35,244 bases of DNA from an uncultured Desulfuromonadales bacterium (GCA_945787295.1 CALZHQ010000014.1:1-35244), one strand, 5' to 3'. Positions 15,508-26,572 are shown, counted from the stretch's first letter. Made by a program: numbers and translations. Notes: generated by a model not told the origin, from the sequence alone.

Positions 15508-15824
15508 TGACTCTTCCTCTCAGAAAACGATTTACGATTAACAAATTTGATATATTTTGAGATGACTAAAAAAATTCATTGAAACTAAATTATAACAGTA
15601 ATATCGGTTATTTACGTAATTATCATTTCGCAATAAAAACAGAAAAGGCAATATAATGTCAAGCTAGAATACTGTTTTATTTCTAACAGATCTTGTGCGA
15701 AAAAGAGGCTAAATAGTGATCTAAAATCGGGGAAATGATGTGAAATCGGACAATTACACAGAAATGATTTATTACCACTTATGTATATTTATGGAAAAAT
15801 AATGGTGAATTATTATTAAGAGAA
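15508..15824. other. 317-bp AT-rich intergenic region
   Basis: This is markedly more AT-rich than the flanking genes. Apart from the pyc promoter candidates I see no gene, RNA or strong terminator. The CJM1_0395-type gene on its right edge ends here without an obvious terminator. Confidence 0.6.
15589..15597 (-). promoter_or_regulatory. Probable extended -10 promoter of pyc
   Basis: The minus strand reads TGTTATAAT (15597 to 15589), a perfect -10 with the TGn extension and a poor -35. Transcription would start about 75 nt before the pyc ATG. A second candidate uses TTGACA at 15662-15657 with TTTTAT after an 18-bp gap. Confidence 0.5.
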
Positions 15825-16511
15825 TCAGGCCTGCACACTAAGTCGAGCAAACCCGGAAGGAATATTGTCGATTGTTGAATTCTGTTCAGGTCGATCAATG
15901 GCTTTAGCGGGGGTGACTTCACTCCCGTCAGCTTCATCGGAACCAGTCTTTGAGAACTGCCGGCCGACAGTCTTCAATTCCTCTGACATCTGATCTGCAA
16001 TATCCATACGTGCCTTGGCTGCCATTGACTGGGCCCGCTGAGCTACTTTCATATCCTGAGCTGATGGTTCGGCCGGAGCCAGAGCTGCGGCATGAACCTG
16101 CTGGGCTTTTTGCAGTGTCGCCTCTGGGTCTCCGGCGACGGGTGAAAGATTGATGCTGACCTCACCGCCAACAGCGTAAGTCTGACCGTCTGGACCATGC
16201 TCAAAGGTATAAGAGGGAGCACCTGCATGCGCACCGCCGGCGGCAGCATGGGCAGCCTCATGCGCGCGAACCTCCCGGTCTCGCGCCTGTAATTGGCGGA
16301 TTTCTTCAGCCTCTTGACTTAATTCAAACGAATCACGTTGACGGCCATCAGGTCCCACTTCATCCTGCCCGGGCATGGTCCTGACCTGTCTGGCGTTGTT
16401 AACCTTTTCTTCATGCTCACTATTCGGCGTAGCAGGTACAGACCTGCTGGTCTGGTCATGAAATTGATTCGCCGTAAACGCGGCAGCGTGTGGATTAATT
16501 CCGTCCAGCAT
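15825..16511 (-). CDS. Putative metalloprotease of the CJM1_0395/SprA-related family
   Basis: The product has 228 residues; GAGGAATTT precedes the ATG. The core, about residues 65-175, matches the SprA-related family (PF12118). It contains EVRAHEAAHAAAGG with the zincin-like HExxH variant HEAAH (84-88), then SYTFEHGPDGQTYAVGGEVSIN and SPVAGDPEATLQKA, features I recognise from this family. The HEAAH histidines and a Glu near 117 could bind zinc, but activity is only predicted. The N-terminus (1-60) is polar and low in complexity. There is no signal peptide. The two ends are not conserved-looking. Its biological role is unknown. The divergent neighbour is the orphan sigma-54 regulator. Confidence 0.78.
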   Translation of the reverse strand: MLDGINPHAAAFTANQFHDQTSRSVPATPNSEHEEKVNNARQVRTMPGQDEVGPDGRQRDSFELSQEAEEIRQLQARDREVRAHEAAHAAAGGAHAGAPSYTFEHGPDGQTYAVGGEVSINLSPVAGDPEATLQKAQQVHAAALAPAEPSAQDMKVAQRAQSMAAKARMDIADQMSEELKTVGRQFSKTGSDEADGSEVTPAKAIDRPEQNSTIDNIPSGFARLSVQA

Positions 16512-16612
16512 AAATTCCTCTTAGTACCGGGATAAAATCATGCTTTACAATAATTACACGCGAGCACATTAAACTCAACCAATTTAATCTCAGGGCAGTA
16601 ACCCTTTAAGAC

Positions 16613-16641
16613 TTGTAGAGGCTTTCTGCTCATGCTAGGCT
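16613..16641 (+). promoter_or_regulatory. Possible sigma-70 promoter of the orphan response regulator
   Basis: TTGTAG (16613-16618), a 17-bp spacer and TAGGCT (16636-16641) lie 40 bp before the ATG at 16681. Both hexamers are imperfect. Confidence 0.35.
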
Positions 16642-16680
16642 ACGTCAATGAAATGACGCTTCACTCCCAGGAGGCATTCA

Positions 16681-18060
16681 ATGGCTCAGCCAGCACAAAT
16701 ACTGCTTATCGATGACGAACAGGAGAGCTGCCAGGCTCTTTCTCTGCTCCTCTCCAGAGCCGGCTATCGGGTTAACAGTTGCTACTCAGGCGAAAAAGCC
16801 CTGAGCCTGCTCAAAAAACAGGCTTTTGAACTGATCATCAGCGACCTGTTCCTTCCCGGGGTCAGCGGCATAGACATCCTCAAACAGGTTAAAGAAGTGT
16901 CGCCGCAGACCTGTGTTATTCTCATTACCGGAAATGCCTCTGCCGAAACGGCTGTCGAGGCGATGAAGGAAGGGGCCTTCGATTACATCACCAAGCCGTT
17001 CAATTTTGAACGGCTCAAACTGCAGGTGGCAAAAGCACTGGAAAAAAGCCAACTGGTGATCGAAAACCAATACCTGCGGCAGCAATTACACAGGAAGTAT
17101 AACTTCGACAACATTATCGGCACCAGCCAGGCCATGCAGCAGGTATTCACCCGCATGGAAAAAGTGGTCAACACCGACTCGACCATCCTGATTCTCGGTG
17201 CCTCTGGAACCGGCAAAGAGCTGGTCGCCAAAGCGATCCACTTCAACAGTCCACGCAAAGACCAACCCTTTGTTGCCATCAACTGTGGCGCCATACCGGC
17301 CGATCTGCTCGAATCGGAGCTGTTCGGCCATGTCAAAGGCTCTTTCACCAGTGCGGTCGTGGATAAACCAGGCAAGTTCGAAGTGGCCAATGGCGGCACC
17401 ATCTTCCTTGATGAAATCGGCGACATGCCGCTGCAACTACAGATGAAACTACTCCGGGTTTTGCAGGAACACGAATTCGAGCGGGTCGGATCCAGCCGTA
17501 GAATCCACCTCGATGTGCGCCTGATTTCAGCCACCAATGCGGACCTGGCTGAGCAGGTCAAGGCGGGACAATTTCGTGAAGATCTCTATTATCGATTAAA
17601 CGTTATTCCGATTGTCCTGCCACCACTCAAAGAACGGCGTGGCGACATCTCCCTGCTGGCCAGGTATTTTCTCGGCAAAATCTGCAAGGAGATGCACCGG
17701 CCTTTAATGACCATCGACCAGGCGGCTATGTTCGCCATTGAAGCCTATGATTGGCCAGGCAATGTTCGCGAGATGGAAAATGTTATCGAGCGGACTGTGG
17801 CGCTGACCGATGGCGAGACTATCAGCTGCAACGACCTGCCTCCCGACATTGGCAACGTCCAGACGGAACTCCCGTCCTCCGCCCCGCAAGTCACCCGCGA
17901 TGGGGTCGACATGTCCCGGGTCATCGCCGATATTGAGCGCCAAATGATCGAGCAGGCGTTGGAGTTGGAAAATGGGGTCAAAGCTCGCGCGGCAGATCTC
18001 CTGAGTATCAACCGGACCACGCTGGTAGAAAAGATTAAACGGTTACGAATGGATCAATAA
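16681..18060 (+). CDS. Orphan NtrC-family response regulator with a GSFTSA loop
   Basis: The product has 459 residues, with AGGAGG in front of the ATG. The receiver domain (1-120) has the acidic pair D11-D12, phospho-acceptor D55, T83 and K105, so phosphorylation should work. The AAA+ domain has Walker A GASGTGKE (173-180), Walker B FLDEIGD (242-248) and WPGNVREME. A Fis-type helix-turn-helix lies at about 415-458. The sigma-54 contact loop reads GSFTSA (220-225) instead of GAFTGA or GSFTGA; the Gly-to-Ser change lies in the loop that touches sigma-54. The other two activators in this window have GSFTGA. No histidine kinase gene is adjacent, so its partner and targets are unknown. It is either a working variant or a regulator with altered sigma-54 dependence. 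Confidence 0.93.
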   Translation: MAQPAQILLIDDEQESCQALSLLLSRAGYRVNSCYSGEKALSLLKKQAFELIISDLFLPGVSGIDILKQVKEVSPQTCVILITGNASAETAVEAMKEGAFDYITKPFNFERLKLQVAKALEKSQLVIENQYLRQQLHRKYNFDNIIGTSQAMQQVFTRMEKVVNTDSTILILGASGTGKELVAKAIHFNSPRKDQPFVAINCGAIPADLLESELFGHVKGSFTSAVVDKPGKFEVANGGTIFLDEIGDMPLQLQMKLLRVLQEHEFERVGSSRRIHLDVRLISATNADLAEQVKAGQFREDLYYRLNVIPIVLPPLKERRGDISLLARYFLGKICKEMHRPLMTIDQAAMFAIEAYDWPGNVREMENVIERTVALTDGETISCNDLPPDIGNVQTELPSSAPQVTRDGVDMSRVIADIERQMIEQALELENGVKARAADLLSINRTTLVEKIKRLRMDQ

Positions 18061-18100
18061 AAAACGGGGCCGATCGACATTAGGCCGGCCCCGTTTTTTT
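18059..18100. terminator. Bidirectional terminator between the orphan regulator and typA
   Basis: CGGGGCCG (18065-18072) pairs with CGGCCCCG (18086-18093); flanking A and T runs extend the stem and give a U tract in either direction. It serves the two convergent genes. Confidence 0.88.
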
Positions 18101-18119
18101 CTACTCGCTGCAGAGCGAC

Positions 18120-19931
18120 TTACTTCTGCTTCTTCTCCATCTTCTTCCGCTCATTAGCATCAAGATAACGCTTGCGCAAGCGGATCGACTTTGGTGTCAC
18201 TTCAACCAGCTCATCAATATTAATGTACTCCAAAGCCTGTTCCAGCGACAAAATAGTCGGCGGTGTCATGCGCATCGCATCGTCAGAGCCGGAAGCACGC
18301 ACGTTGGTCAGCTTCTTCCCCTTGCAAGCATTGACAACCAGATCGTTCTCCTTGGCGTTCTGACCAATGATCATCCCCTCATAGACTTCAACTCCCGATC
18401 CGACAAACAGAATTCCACGATCCTGCAGGCTGAACAACGAGTAATCGATCGTCACACCAGCGTCCATAGATATCATGACGCCGTTCTTTCGACCGACGAT
18501 TGGCCCCTTGTAGGGCGCATACTCGTGGAAGGTGTGATTCATCACTCCGGTACCACGTGTTTCGGTCATGAACTCGGTACGGAATCCGATCAAGCCACGA
18601 GCAGGGACAACAAACTCAATTCGGTTGGTACCATCCATGGGCTGCATCGAAACCATCTCGGCCTTTCGCGAACCGAGCTTTTCAATGACTGCCCCCTGGT
18701 ATTCTTCCGGCACGTCAATCGACAGATATTCCATCGGCTCGCAATGTTGGCCTTCAATCTCGCGAAAAATAACTTCCGGCTTGGAAACCGACATCTCGAA
18801 ACCTTCGCGACGCATGTTCTCAATCAGGATCGACAAATGTAATTCACCACGGCCAGACACTTTGAAGGTGTCGGTGTTGTCGGTATCTTCAACCCGCAGA
18901 GAAACATTGGTGCGGATCTCTTTCATCAAGCGGTCACGGATATTCCGCGAAGTCACATATTTGCCCTCACGCCCTGCAAATGGCGAGTTGCTGACAATAA
19001 AATTCATCGACAGAGTCGGCTCGTCAATCGCAACATAGGGAAGTGCGACTGGAGTCTCGGCTGAAGCGAGTGTTTCGCCAATGCCCAGTTCTTCAAAGCC
19101 GGCAATGGTGACGATATCTCCTGCGAGAGCCTCATCAATCTCGATTTGCTGCAACCCCTGATAGCCGAGCAACTTGGTGATCCGGCTTTTCTTGATATCG
19201 CCATCCTTGTTGATCCAAGCAATGGTTTCACCTGAAGTGACACGGCCGTTAAAAATCTTGCCGGTGGCGATCCGGCCGATAAATTTATTGTAGGTAATAT
19301 TGGTGACCAACAATTGAAATGGCGCATCAATATCAACCTGCGGCGGATCAACCCGATCGCGAATAACCTCGAACAGCGGTTCCAGATTCTCCGACTCATC
19401 TTCCAGTTCATGCATGGCATAGCCATTTTTGGCACTGGCATACACGATCGGGAAATCGAGCTGATCTTCGTTGGCGTTCAGCTCGCAGAACAGATCAAAA
19501 ACCATATCAACAACTTCCGTTGGCCGGGAACCGGGACGGTCGATCTTGTTGATAACAACGATCGGTTTCAGGCCCAAATCGAGGGATTTCTTCAGCACGA
19601 AGCGGGTCTGCGGCATCGGACCATCGAAGGCATCGACCAGCAGCAGCACCGAATCAACCATCTTCAGAATTCGTTCCACCTCGCCACCGAAGTCAGCGTG
19701 TCCCGGAGTATCAACGATATTGATCTTCAGATCACCGTGCTGAACCGAAAGGTTCTTCGAGAGAATGGTGATCCCCCGCTCCTTCTCCAGGTCGTTACTG
19801 TCCATCACCCGTTCGGTGATCGCCTGGTTTTCCCGAAACACCCCGGACTGAATCAGCATGGCATCCACCAGGGTGGTCTTGCCGTGGTCAACGTGGGCGA
19901 TAATAGCAATATTGCGAATCTTATCCGACAT
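18120..19931 (-). CDS. typA: Ribosome-associated GTPase TypA/BipA
   Basis: The product has 603 residues, full length. G motifs are G1 AHVDHGKT (12-19), the ERGITI segment of switch I (51-56), G3 DTPG (74-77) and G4 NKID (128-131). The EF-G-like domains II, III and V follow, ending in the BipA-specific C-terminal domain with a Lys-rich tail. It binds the ribosome at the EF-G site, assists 50S assembly and is most needed in cold or stress. AAAGGG serves as ribosome site, placed in the loop of a short inverted repeat (19933-19949). The gene appears monocistronic. Confidence 0.97.
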   Translation of the reverse strand: MSDKIRNIAIIAHVDHGKTTLVDAMLIQSGVFRENQAITERVMDSNDLEKERGITILSKNLSVQHGDLKINIVDTPGHADFGGEVERILKMVDSVLLLVDAFDGPMPQTRFVLKKSLDLGLKPIVVINKIDRPGSRPTEVVDMVFDLFCELNANEDQLDFPIVYASAKNGYAMHELEDESENLEPLFEVIRDRVDPPQVDIDAPFQLLVTNITYNKFIGRIATGKIFNGRVTSGETIAWINKDGDIKKSRITKLLGYQGLQQIEIDEALAGDIVTIAGFEELGIGETLASAETPVALPYVAIDEPTLSMNFIVSNSPFAGREGKYVTSRNIRDRLMKEIRTNVSLRVEDTDNTDTFKVSGRGELHLSILIENMRREGFEMSVSKPEVIFREIEGQHCEPMEYLSIDVPEEYQGAVIEKLGSRKAEMVSMQPMDGTNRIEFVVPARGLIGFRTEFMTETRGTGVMNHTFHEYAPYKGPIVGRKNGVMISMDAGVTIDYSLFSLQDRGILFVGSGVEVYEGMIIGQNAKENDLVVNACKGKKLTNVRASGSDDAMRMTPPTILSLEQALEYINIDELVEVTPKSIRLRKRYLDANERKKMEKKQK

Positions 19932-19932
19932 C

Positions 19933-19949
19933 AGTTAAACCCTTTAACT
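19933..19949 (-). promoter_or_regulatory. AU-rich hairpin presenting the typA ribosome site
   Basis: AGTTAAA and TTTAACT flank three bases, so the mRNA could form a 7-bp A/U stem with GGG of the Shine-Dalgarno sequence at its tip, directly before the ATG. Such a weak stem could respond to temperature. This is inferred from sequence only. Confidence 0.3.
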
Positions 19950-20050
19950 AGCGTTATTTTTTAAAAAGACGGGGGATTATGCCAGAAAGGTGCAGGCGTG
20001 CCAAGCAAATACCTCATCTGCCGATACTTTTTATCAAGTATCACCGAAAA

Positions 20051-20083
20051 AGCTCCACCAGGTATCATTTGCCTGGTGGAGCT
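20051..20083 (-). terminator. Terminator after the Na/Pi cotransporter gene
   Basis: A perfect 12-bp stem (AGCTCCACCAGG / CCTGGTGGAGCT, 9-nt loop) is followed on the minus strand by TTTTC. It lies 36 nt past the stop codon. Confidence 0.88.
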
Positions 20084-20118
20084 TAGGTTGTTTCACTAGT
20101 CTGGGGCAGCGACCTACA

Positions 20119-21804
20119 TCAAGACACCGACGTGGCTTCATCAAACAGTGCCTCATGCAGGTTGACCGTGTGGTTTTTGATTCGCCGCAGGGCCACAGCC
20201 ATATCACTGAAGGTTAATGCCGGCAAAGCACCGCAGGAGCCTTCTTTCATACGGTCAAGATGCGCCTTACGGATTTTATCCGCCAGGTCATTAAGCCGGC
20301 TCGCCTCGTCATAGATCTGTCGCGTACTGCTACTATCTTCGTCATTGAACGCCTTACAGACGTGAGTAAAAAAAGCGAACACTTCGTGGTGGAACTTGAG
20401 TAGATCGTCCCATGCATCTTGACTGAAATTGAGTTCATGCTTATCGAGACGTTTCATATAGGAACAGAGCGAGGCGGCATAATCGGCGATCGATTCCAAC
20501 TCGTCGGCAGCCCGCACGTAACCATAAGCCCGATCCGACTGCTCATTGCTGGCATTACCAGACTGCATCAAAGTGACAACAAAACTGGTAATCTCATGCT
20601 GCATCACATCTGTTTCATCTTCGAGCGCAGTGACCTTTTTATAGAACTTGTCTCGCTTTTTCAGGTCCCGTTGTAAAAAACTTCCGGAATGCTTCAAGGT
20701 TTTTCGCACCCGGCCTTGCATCTGCCTGAGCTCCTCATAGACCATTGAAATACCCATCGCCACCGGTATGGTGCCGGGAGCCCCGATATACTTAAATCCA
20801 CCCTTTACGGCTCCCTCTCGTTCCGGCACAACTTTGATTACAAGTCTAGCCAGATGATTAAGAAACGGCAGCATCACCAGCGTAGCCGTTACATTGAAGA
20901 AGGTGTGGGCCATGGCGATATGGGCGGCAACATAGGGACGATTACCTTCGGCATCGATGAAGCCGGAAACACCGGGGACAAAGGTCTCGATCATATCAAC
21001 ATAGAAAGAAAAGATCGAAATGATGATCACAACCCCGAGAACATTAAAAATACTGTGCGCCATCGCCGCCCGTCGAGCCGATACGCTCCCGCCGATCGCC
21101 GCGAACTGGGCCGTGATGGTGGTGCCGATATTCTCCCCCATAACCAGGGCAATAGCGGTATAAAGTGGGATAGCTCCGGTTGTGGCAAGGGCAATGGTAA
21201 TACCGAGCATCGCTGAACTGCTCTGAATCACCATGGTCATCAGACATCCGATGGCCACACAACCGAGGATACTCAGCAAGGTCTGCGCATCAAGAGTCAA
21301 CATCAGGTTCATGAAACCTTCGTCGCTGCGCAACGGTTTAAAAGCACCGCTCATAATCTGCAGACCAAAGAAAATCATCCCGAGAGAAACTATGACTTTG
21401 GCGCTGGCTGATATCCGGTCGTTCTTCGAAAAGAGCATCGGGAAAACCCCGATAGCAATTAGCAATAGTCCGTACTTGCCAACCTTGACCGCCAGGATCC
21501 AGCCAGTAATGGTCGTACCGATATTGGCGCCAAGAATGACACCAATCGCCTGGGTCAATTCCATCAGACCGGCGTTGGTCAGGCCGACCACCATAACCGT
21601 GGTGATCGATGAGGACTGGACGAAGGTGGTGATAAACAAGCCGACCAGAACCGCCAGGAAGCGGTTGGTGGTGACTGACGCGATCGCTTTACGGATCATA
21701 CCTCCCGAAAGCATCTGTAAGCTGTCAGAGAGGTATTTCATCCCGAGAATAAAGATCCCGAGTCCGCCGATAGCGGTATAGCCCATCTTGAAAGGTTCGA
21801 TCAT
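20119..21804 (-). CDS. Na+/phosphate cotransporter family protein with PhoU-like C-terminus
   Basis: The product has 561 residues. Two inverted Na/Pi cotransporter repeats each carry the QSSS motif (63-66 and 194-197) and a GxNIGTTIT segment (LGANIGTTITGW, MGENIGTTITAQ). About eight or nine membrane helices can be drawn up to residue 330. The C-terminal 200 residues are helical and PhoU-like (about 345-550). This matches the YjbB/NptA type, which moves phosphate across the inner membrane with sodium; YjbB in E. coli exports it. Direction cannot be told here. AAAGGACC is the ribosome site. The PhoU-like part suggests gating by phosphate status. The gene stands alone; upstream there is an unexplained 15-bp palindrome at 21995. 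Confidence 0.93.
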   Translation of the reverse strand: MIEPFKMGYTAIGGLGIFILGMKYLSDSLQMLSGGMIRKAIASVTTNRFLAVLVGLFITTFVQSSSITTVMVVGLTNAGLMELTQAIGVILGANIGTTITGWILAVKVGKYGLLLIAIGVFPMLFSKNDRISASAKVIVSLGMIFFGLQIMSGAFKPLRSDEGFMNLMLTLDAQTLLSILGCVAIGCLMTMVIQSSSAMLGITIALATTGAIPLYTAIALVMGENIGTTITAQFAAIGGSVSARRAAMAHSIFNVLGVVIIISIFSFYVDMIETFVPGVSGFIDAEGNRPYVAAHIAMAHTFFNVTATLVMLPFLNHLARLVIKVVPEREGAVKGGFKYIGAPGTIPVAMGISMVYEELRQMQGRVRKTLKHSGSFLQRDLKKRDKFYKKVTALEDETDVMQHEITSFVVTLMQSGNASNEQSDRAYGYVRAADELESIADYAASLCSYMKRLDKHELNFSQDAWDDLLKFHHEVFAFFTHVCKAFNDEDSSSTRQIYDEASRLNDLADKIRKAHLDRMKEGSCGALPALTFSDMAVALRRIKNHTVNLHEALFDEATSVS

Positions 21805-22171
21805 TTGGCAGGTCCTTTTCAGGTAAGATTAATCTTCGCCGACATCACTACTCAGCCCATGCTGATGGGGCGCAATCTAGTCGCCTTATTAGCCCATGTC
21901 AAGTAACTTTTCAAAATACTGAAATCATTACATAAACCAATCTCTATCAAAAGATTCATGACTATAAAATCTTCATTCTCGGTCAATCCCGTGTTGTCCT
22001 GTCAGGACAGTTTCAAACTGCGCCCTCCCCCAGATCGCCAGGACGGTAAAATCGATACAGTCGCCTCTTTTCTTATCGACCATACCGACAAGTCTCAGCA
22101 CAGGTATTGTTCAATGGCATTCACCTTCATTCGCAACTCCCAACATAGAAAATGAATTCAAAACCCAACGA
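21805..22171. other. Intergenic region upstream of the Na/Pi gene
   Basis: This holds no credible gene; a 65-codon plus-strand frame at 21958-22155 has no ribosome site and looks random. It should contain the Na/Pi promoter on the minus strand, but I could not choose one with confidence. The only clear structure is the odd palindrome at 21995-22009. Confidence 0.55.
21995..22009. promoter_or_regulatory. 15-bp palindrome TGTCCTG-T-CAGGACA, possible operator
   Basis: Two perfect 7-bp arms surround one base, about 190 bp upstream of the Na/Pi start. It is not a Pho box of the E. coli type. No U tract follows, so it is not a terminator. It could be a dimeric regulator site. Confidence 0.35.
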
Positions 22172-22201
22172 AAAAGCCGTCAGCAATTGCTGACGGCTTT
22201 T
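22172..22201 (-). terminator. Terminator after guaA
   Basis: A 30-nt perfect palindrome with GCCGTCAGC arms, flanked by AAAA and TTTT, lies 18 nt past the guaA stop. It can terminate in either direction. Confidence 0.9.
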
Positions 22202-22219
22202 ATCATAACTAAGTACAAC

Positions 22220-23779
22220 TTATTCCCATTCAATCGTCGCGGGCGGCTTGCTGGAGATATCATAAGTGACCCGGTTGATTCCCTTAACCTCGTTGATGAT
22301 CCGGCCACTGATCCGTGCCAGATCCTCGTACGGCATCGGGTACCAGCCTGCGGTCATGAAGTCCTTGGTTTCTACCGCGCGCAGAGCCACAACATATTCA
22401 TAGGTCCGGCCATCGCCCATAACACCGACCGACTTGACCGGCAGGAAAACGGCAAAGGCCTGGCTGATCTTGTGGTAATGGCCGCTTTCATAGAGTTCTT
22501 CGATGTAAATGGCATCGGCACGGCGGAGAATTTCGCAGTACTCCTCCTTAACCTCGCCGAGAATCCGCACTCCCAGCCCCGGCCCGGGAAACGGATGCCG
22601 CCAGACCATCTGGTGCGGCAGGCCGAGCTCCTCACCGATGGCGCGGACTTCATCCTTGAACAGTTCGCGCAGCGGCTCGAGCAGCTCCAGCTTCATATAG
22701 TCGGGCAGGCCACCGACATTGTGGTGACTTTTGATGTTGTGGGCCTTGCCGGTCTTGGCGCCGGCCGACTCGATAACATCGGGATAGATGGTTCCCTGGG
22801 CCAGCCACTTGGCGTCGTCGATTTTATTCGACTCTTCTTCGAATATATCGACAAACAGGTTGCCGATGATCTTGCGCTTTTTCTCCGGGTCGACCTCCCC
22901 TGCCAGACCGTCGTAGAAACGCTGCTGGGCATTCACCCGGGTGACCTTGACGCCCATGTTGCTGGCGAAGGTAGCCATGACCTGGTCGCCTTCGTCGAGA
23001 CGCAGCAGGCCATTGTCGACAAACACGCAGTGCAGCTGGTCACCGATCGCCTTGTGGATCAGCGCGGCGGCAACCGAGGAATCGACCCCGCCGGACAGAC
23101 CGAGAATTACTTGGTCGCTGCCAACCTGCTCTTTAATCCGCGCCACCGCGTCTTCAATAATCTGTCCCGGCGTCCAACTACCGCGACAGCCACAGATCTT
23201 GCGCACAAAGGTGTTGACCAGCGCGTCGCCGCGCGGGGTGTGATTAACCTCGGGGTGAAACTGCACACCGTACAGGTTGCGAGCAACATTCTGAATGCCA
23301 CAGACCGGGGCATTGGCAGTCCTGGCGATCATCTCGAAGCCTGCCGGCAGCTTTTCTACATGATCACCGTGACTCATCCAGACCGGACTTTTGCCCTCGG
23401 CAAAGAAACCGTCGAACAGTGGTCCAGGAGTCCCTACGGCCAGCAGCTCTGCATGCCCATACTCCCGCTTACCGGCGGCGATAACCTCGCCACCGAAGTG
23501 ACGACTCATCAACTGCATGCCGTAACAGATACCGAGCACCGGAATGCCGAGTTCGAACAGTTCTTCTTCGATCGCCGGAGCCCCCTGGTCGTAAACCGAC
23601 TTGGGACCGCCGGAGAGGATGATCCCACTGGCACCGAAAGCCTTGATCTCCTCCAGTCCCATATCATAAGGGTGCAGCTCGCAATAGACATGCGATTCAC
23701 GCACCCGTCGGGCAATCAACTGGGTGTACTGGGAACCAAAATCGAGGATCAGAATCTTTTCGCTATGGATATCGGTCAT
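22220..23779 (-). CDS. guaA: GMP synthase (glutamine-hydrolysing)
   Basis: The product has 519 residues, full length. The N-terminal class I glutamine amidotransferase has the nucleophile in GICYGMQ (C85) and the dyad in GVQFHPEV (H175, E177). The ATP-pyrophosphatase domain carries the PP-loop GLSGGVDSS (227-235). The C-terminal dimerisation domain ends in [15 protein letters not shown], the standard GuaA terminus. It converts XMP, glutamine and ATP to GMP in the cytoplasm. It starts 3 bp after guaB, so the two consecutive steps from IMP to GMP are co-transcribed and probably translationally coupled. Confidence 0.98.
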   Translation of the reverse strand: MTDIHSEKILILDFGSQYTQLIARRVRESHVYCELHPYDMGLEEIKAFGASGIILSGGPKSVYDQGAPAIEEELFELGIPVLGICYGMQLMSRHFGGEVIAAGKREYGHAELLAVGTPGPLFDGFFAEGKSPVWMSHGDHVEKLPAGFEMIARTANAPVCGIQNVARNLYGVQFHPEVNHTPRGDALVNTFVRKICGCRGSWTPGQIIEDAVARIKEQVGSDQVILGLSGGVDSSVAAALIHKAIGDQLHCVFVDNGLLRLDEGDQVMATFASNMGVKVTRVNAQQRFYDGLAGEVDPEKKRKIIGNLFVDIFEEESNKIDDAKWLAQGTIYPDVIESAGAKTGKAHNIKSHHNVGGLPDYMKLELLEPLRELFKDEVRAIGEELGLPHQMVWRHPFPGPGLGVRILGEVKEEYCEILRRADAIYIEELYESGHYHKISQAFAVFLPVKSVGVMGDGRTYEYVVALRAVETKDFMTAGWYPMPYEDLARISGRIINEVKGINRVTYDISSKPPATIEWE

Positions 23780-23782
23780 CAG

Positions 23783-25258
<1,476 letters not shown>

Positions 25259-25293
25259 TCAGCTCCTTTTGCGCGGGGGAATTTTAACCGGTG

Positions 25294-25322
25294 AAGCTAA
25301 CTGAATCGCCACTGCGAGTCAA
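25294..25322 (-). promoter_or_regulatory. Probable guaBA promoter
   Basis: On the minus strand TTGACT (25322-25317), a 17-bp spacer and TAGCTT (25299-25294) precede guaB by about 40 bp. The same -10 hexamer occurs in the fur promoter of this window. Confidence 0.5.
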
Positions 25323-25325
25323 GCA

Positions 25326-25362
25326 TTTACGGCGCCTTTCTGGAATAAAAGAGCGCCGTAAA
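25326..25362. other. 10-bp hairpin just upstream of the guaBA -35 element
   Basis: TTTACGGCGC (25326-25335) and GCGCCGTAAA (25353-25362) form a perfect stem with a 17-nt loop. On the minus strand it lies after prfB, but no U tract follows its 3' arm, which runs into the guaB -35. It may be a weak prfB terminator or a regulatory palindrome for guaBA. Confidence 0.4.
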
Positions 25363-25401
25363 AATGGGACATCGTTTTAACCTTTGCCTGCCTGGGGAAA
25401 A

Positions 25402-26497
25402 TCATTTTCCTTGCAGCAGATAAGCCTCGATAAAGCCTTCCAGATCACCATCGAGAACAGCATCGGTATTACCGGTCTCATGGTTGGTGCGATGGTCCTT
25501 GACCATCCGGTAAGGGTGCAGCACGTAAGAGCGGATCTGGCTGCCCCAGCCGATCTCTTTTTTATCCTCGGAAAAGGCTGCGGCCTCCTCCTCTTTCTTG
25601 CGCATCTCCAGCTCGTACAAGCGGGCTTTCAACTGTTTCATCGCCGTTGCGCGGTTTTTGTGCTGGCTGCGCTCGTTCTGACAGGCCACCACGGTTCCGG
25701 TCGGCACGTGAGTGATACGGATCGCCGAATCGGTTTTGTTGATATGCTGCCCTCCGGCTCCGCTGGCACGGAAGGTATCGACCTTGAGGTCCTTCTCCTC
25801 GATCTCGACTTCGATCGAATCGTCCAGTTCGGGAAAAACGAACACCGATGTAAAAGAGGTATGCCGCCGGGCGTTGGAATCGAAGGGTGAGATCCGCACC
25901 AGGCGATGCACGCCGCTCTCCGCTTTCAGGTAACCGTAGGCGTAATCGCCGGTGATGGTGAAGGTGGCGCTCTTCATCCCGGCATCATCACCCGCCTGGT
26001 ATTCGGTCAACTCGGTTTTGAATCCTTTACGCTCACAGTAACGCAGGTACATGCGCAGCAACATCTCGGCCCAATCCTGCGCTTCGGTGCCGCCACTTCC
26101 GGCGTTAATGCTCAGTGCAGCGTTGTTGGCGTCATGCTCGCCGGACAGCATCCGCGCGAACTCCATCTGATCGATCTGCTTTGCGATGTCGGGCAACAGC
26201 TCGTTGACTTCATCGAGGGTCTCCTGATCCTCGCCCTCTTCGCCCATTTCGATCAGCACCTCGATATCATCGAGCTGCTGTTTGGCCTCTTCGCAGCTCT
26301 CGACAATCTTCTGCAGTCCGGTCCGCTCCCGCAGCAGTTCCTGCGCCTTGTCGCCCTGATTCCAGAAATCGGGATCGGCGATTTCGGCCTCTAATTCCTG
26401 AACCCGTTCCTTCTTGACAGGGACGTCAAAGATACCTCCATAATTCCTGGAGTTTTTCCTGCAATAAGGTGACGGTCTCTTTCGGTTCGCGGAACAT
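25402..26497 (-). CDS. prfB: Peptide chain release factor 2, expressed through a programmed +1 frameshift
   Basis: Translation starts at ATG 26497-26495, with AGGAG upstream. It reads 23 codons to an in-frame TGA at 26428-26426. The context is TATCTTTGAC preceded by GGAGG, the classic RF2 shift site: an internal Shine-Dalgarno-like sequence, slippery CTT and a TGA stop read by RF2 itself. Skipping the T at 26428 opens the +1 frame to 25402 and gives 364 residues in all. The SPF tripeptide (about 203-205), which recognises UGA/UAA, and the GGQ motif (about 248-250) identify RF2. RF2 releases peptides at UGA and UAA, and the shift gives autogenous control. A frame called from the internal GTG at 26259 alone would lose 79 residues. 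Confidence 0.97.
26426..26440 (-). promoter_or_regulatory. Programmed +1 frameshift site in prfB
   Basis: On the minus strand GGAGG, then TAT CTT TGA C. The ribosome shifts from CTT to TTT at the poorly decoded TGA when RF2 is scarce. Spacing between the Shine-Dalgarno-like element and CTT matches the E. coli case. Confidence 0.93.
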
Positions 26498-26572
26498 ATC
26501 TATATCTCCTAAACGTTAATAATGAATTGGCCGGGCAGTATAGCTCAATCGAACAGAGAAATACAGGCCGAC

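Noticed and set aside
25396..25410. GGAAAAT-C-ATTTTCC as a second Fur box
   Set aside because: It overlaps the prfB stop codon, about 140 bp from the guaB start, with a weaker match to the Fur consensus and no iron gene nearby. Chance or a 3'-end structure is likelier.
25402..26259. prfB as a truncated 285-residue gene
   Set aside because: The missing N-terminus is encoded upstream and joined through the standard TATCTTTGAC +1 frameshift.
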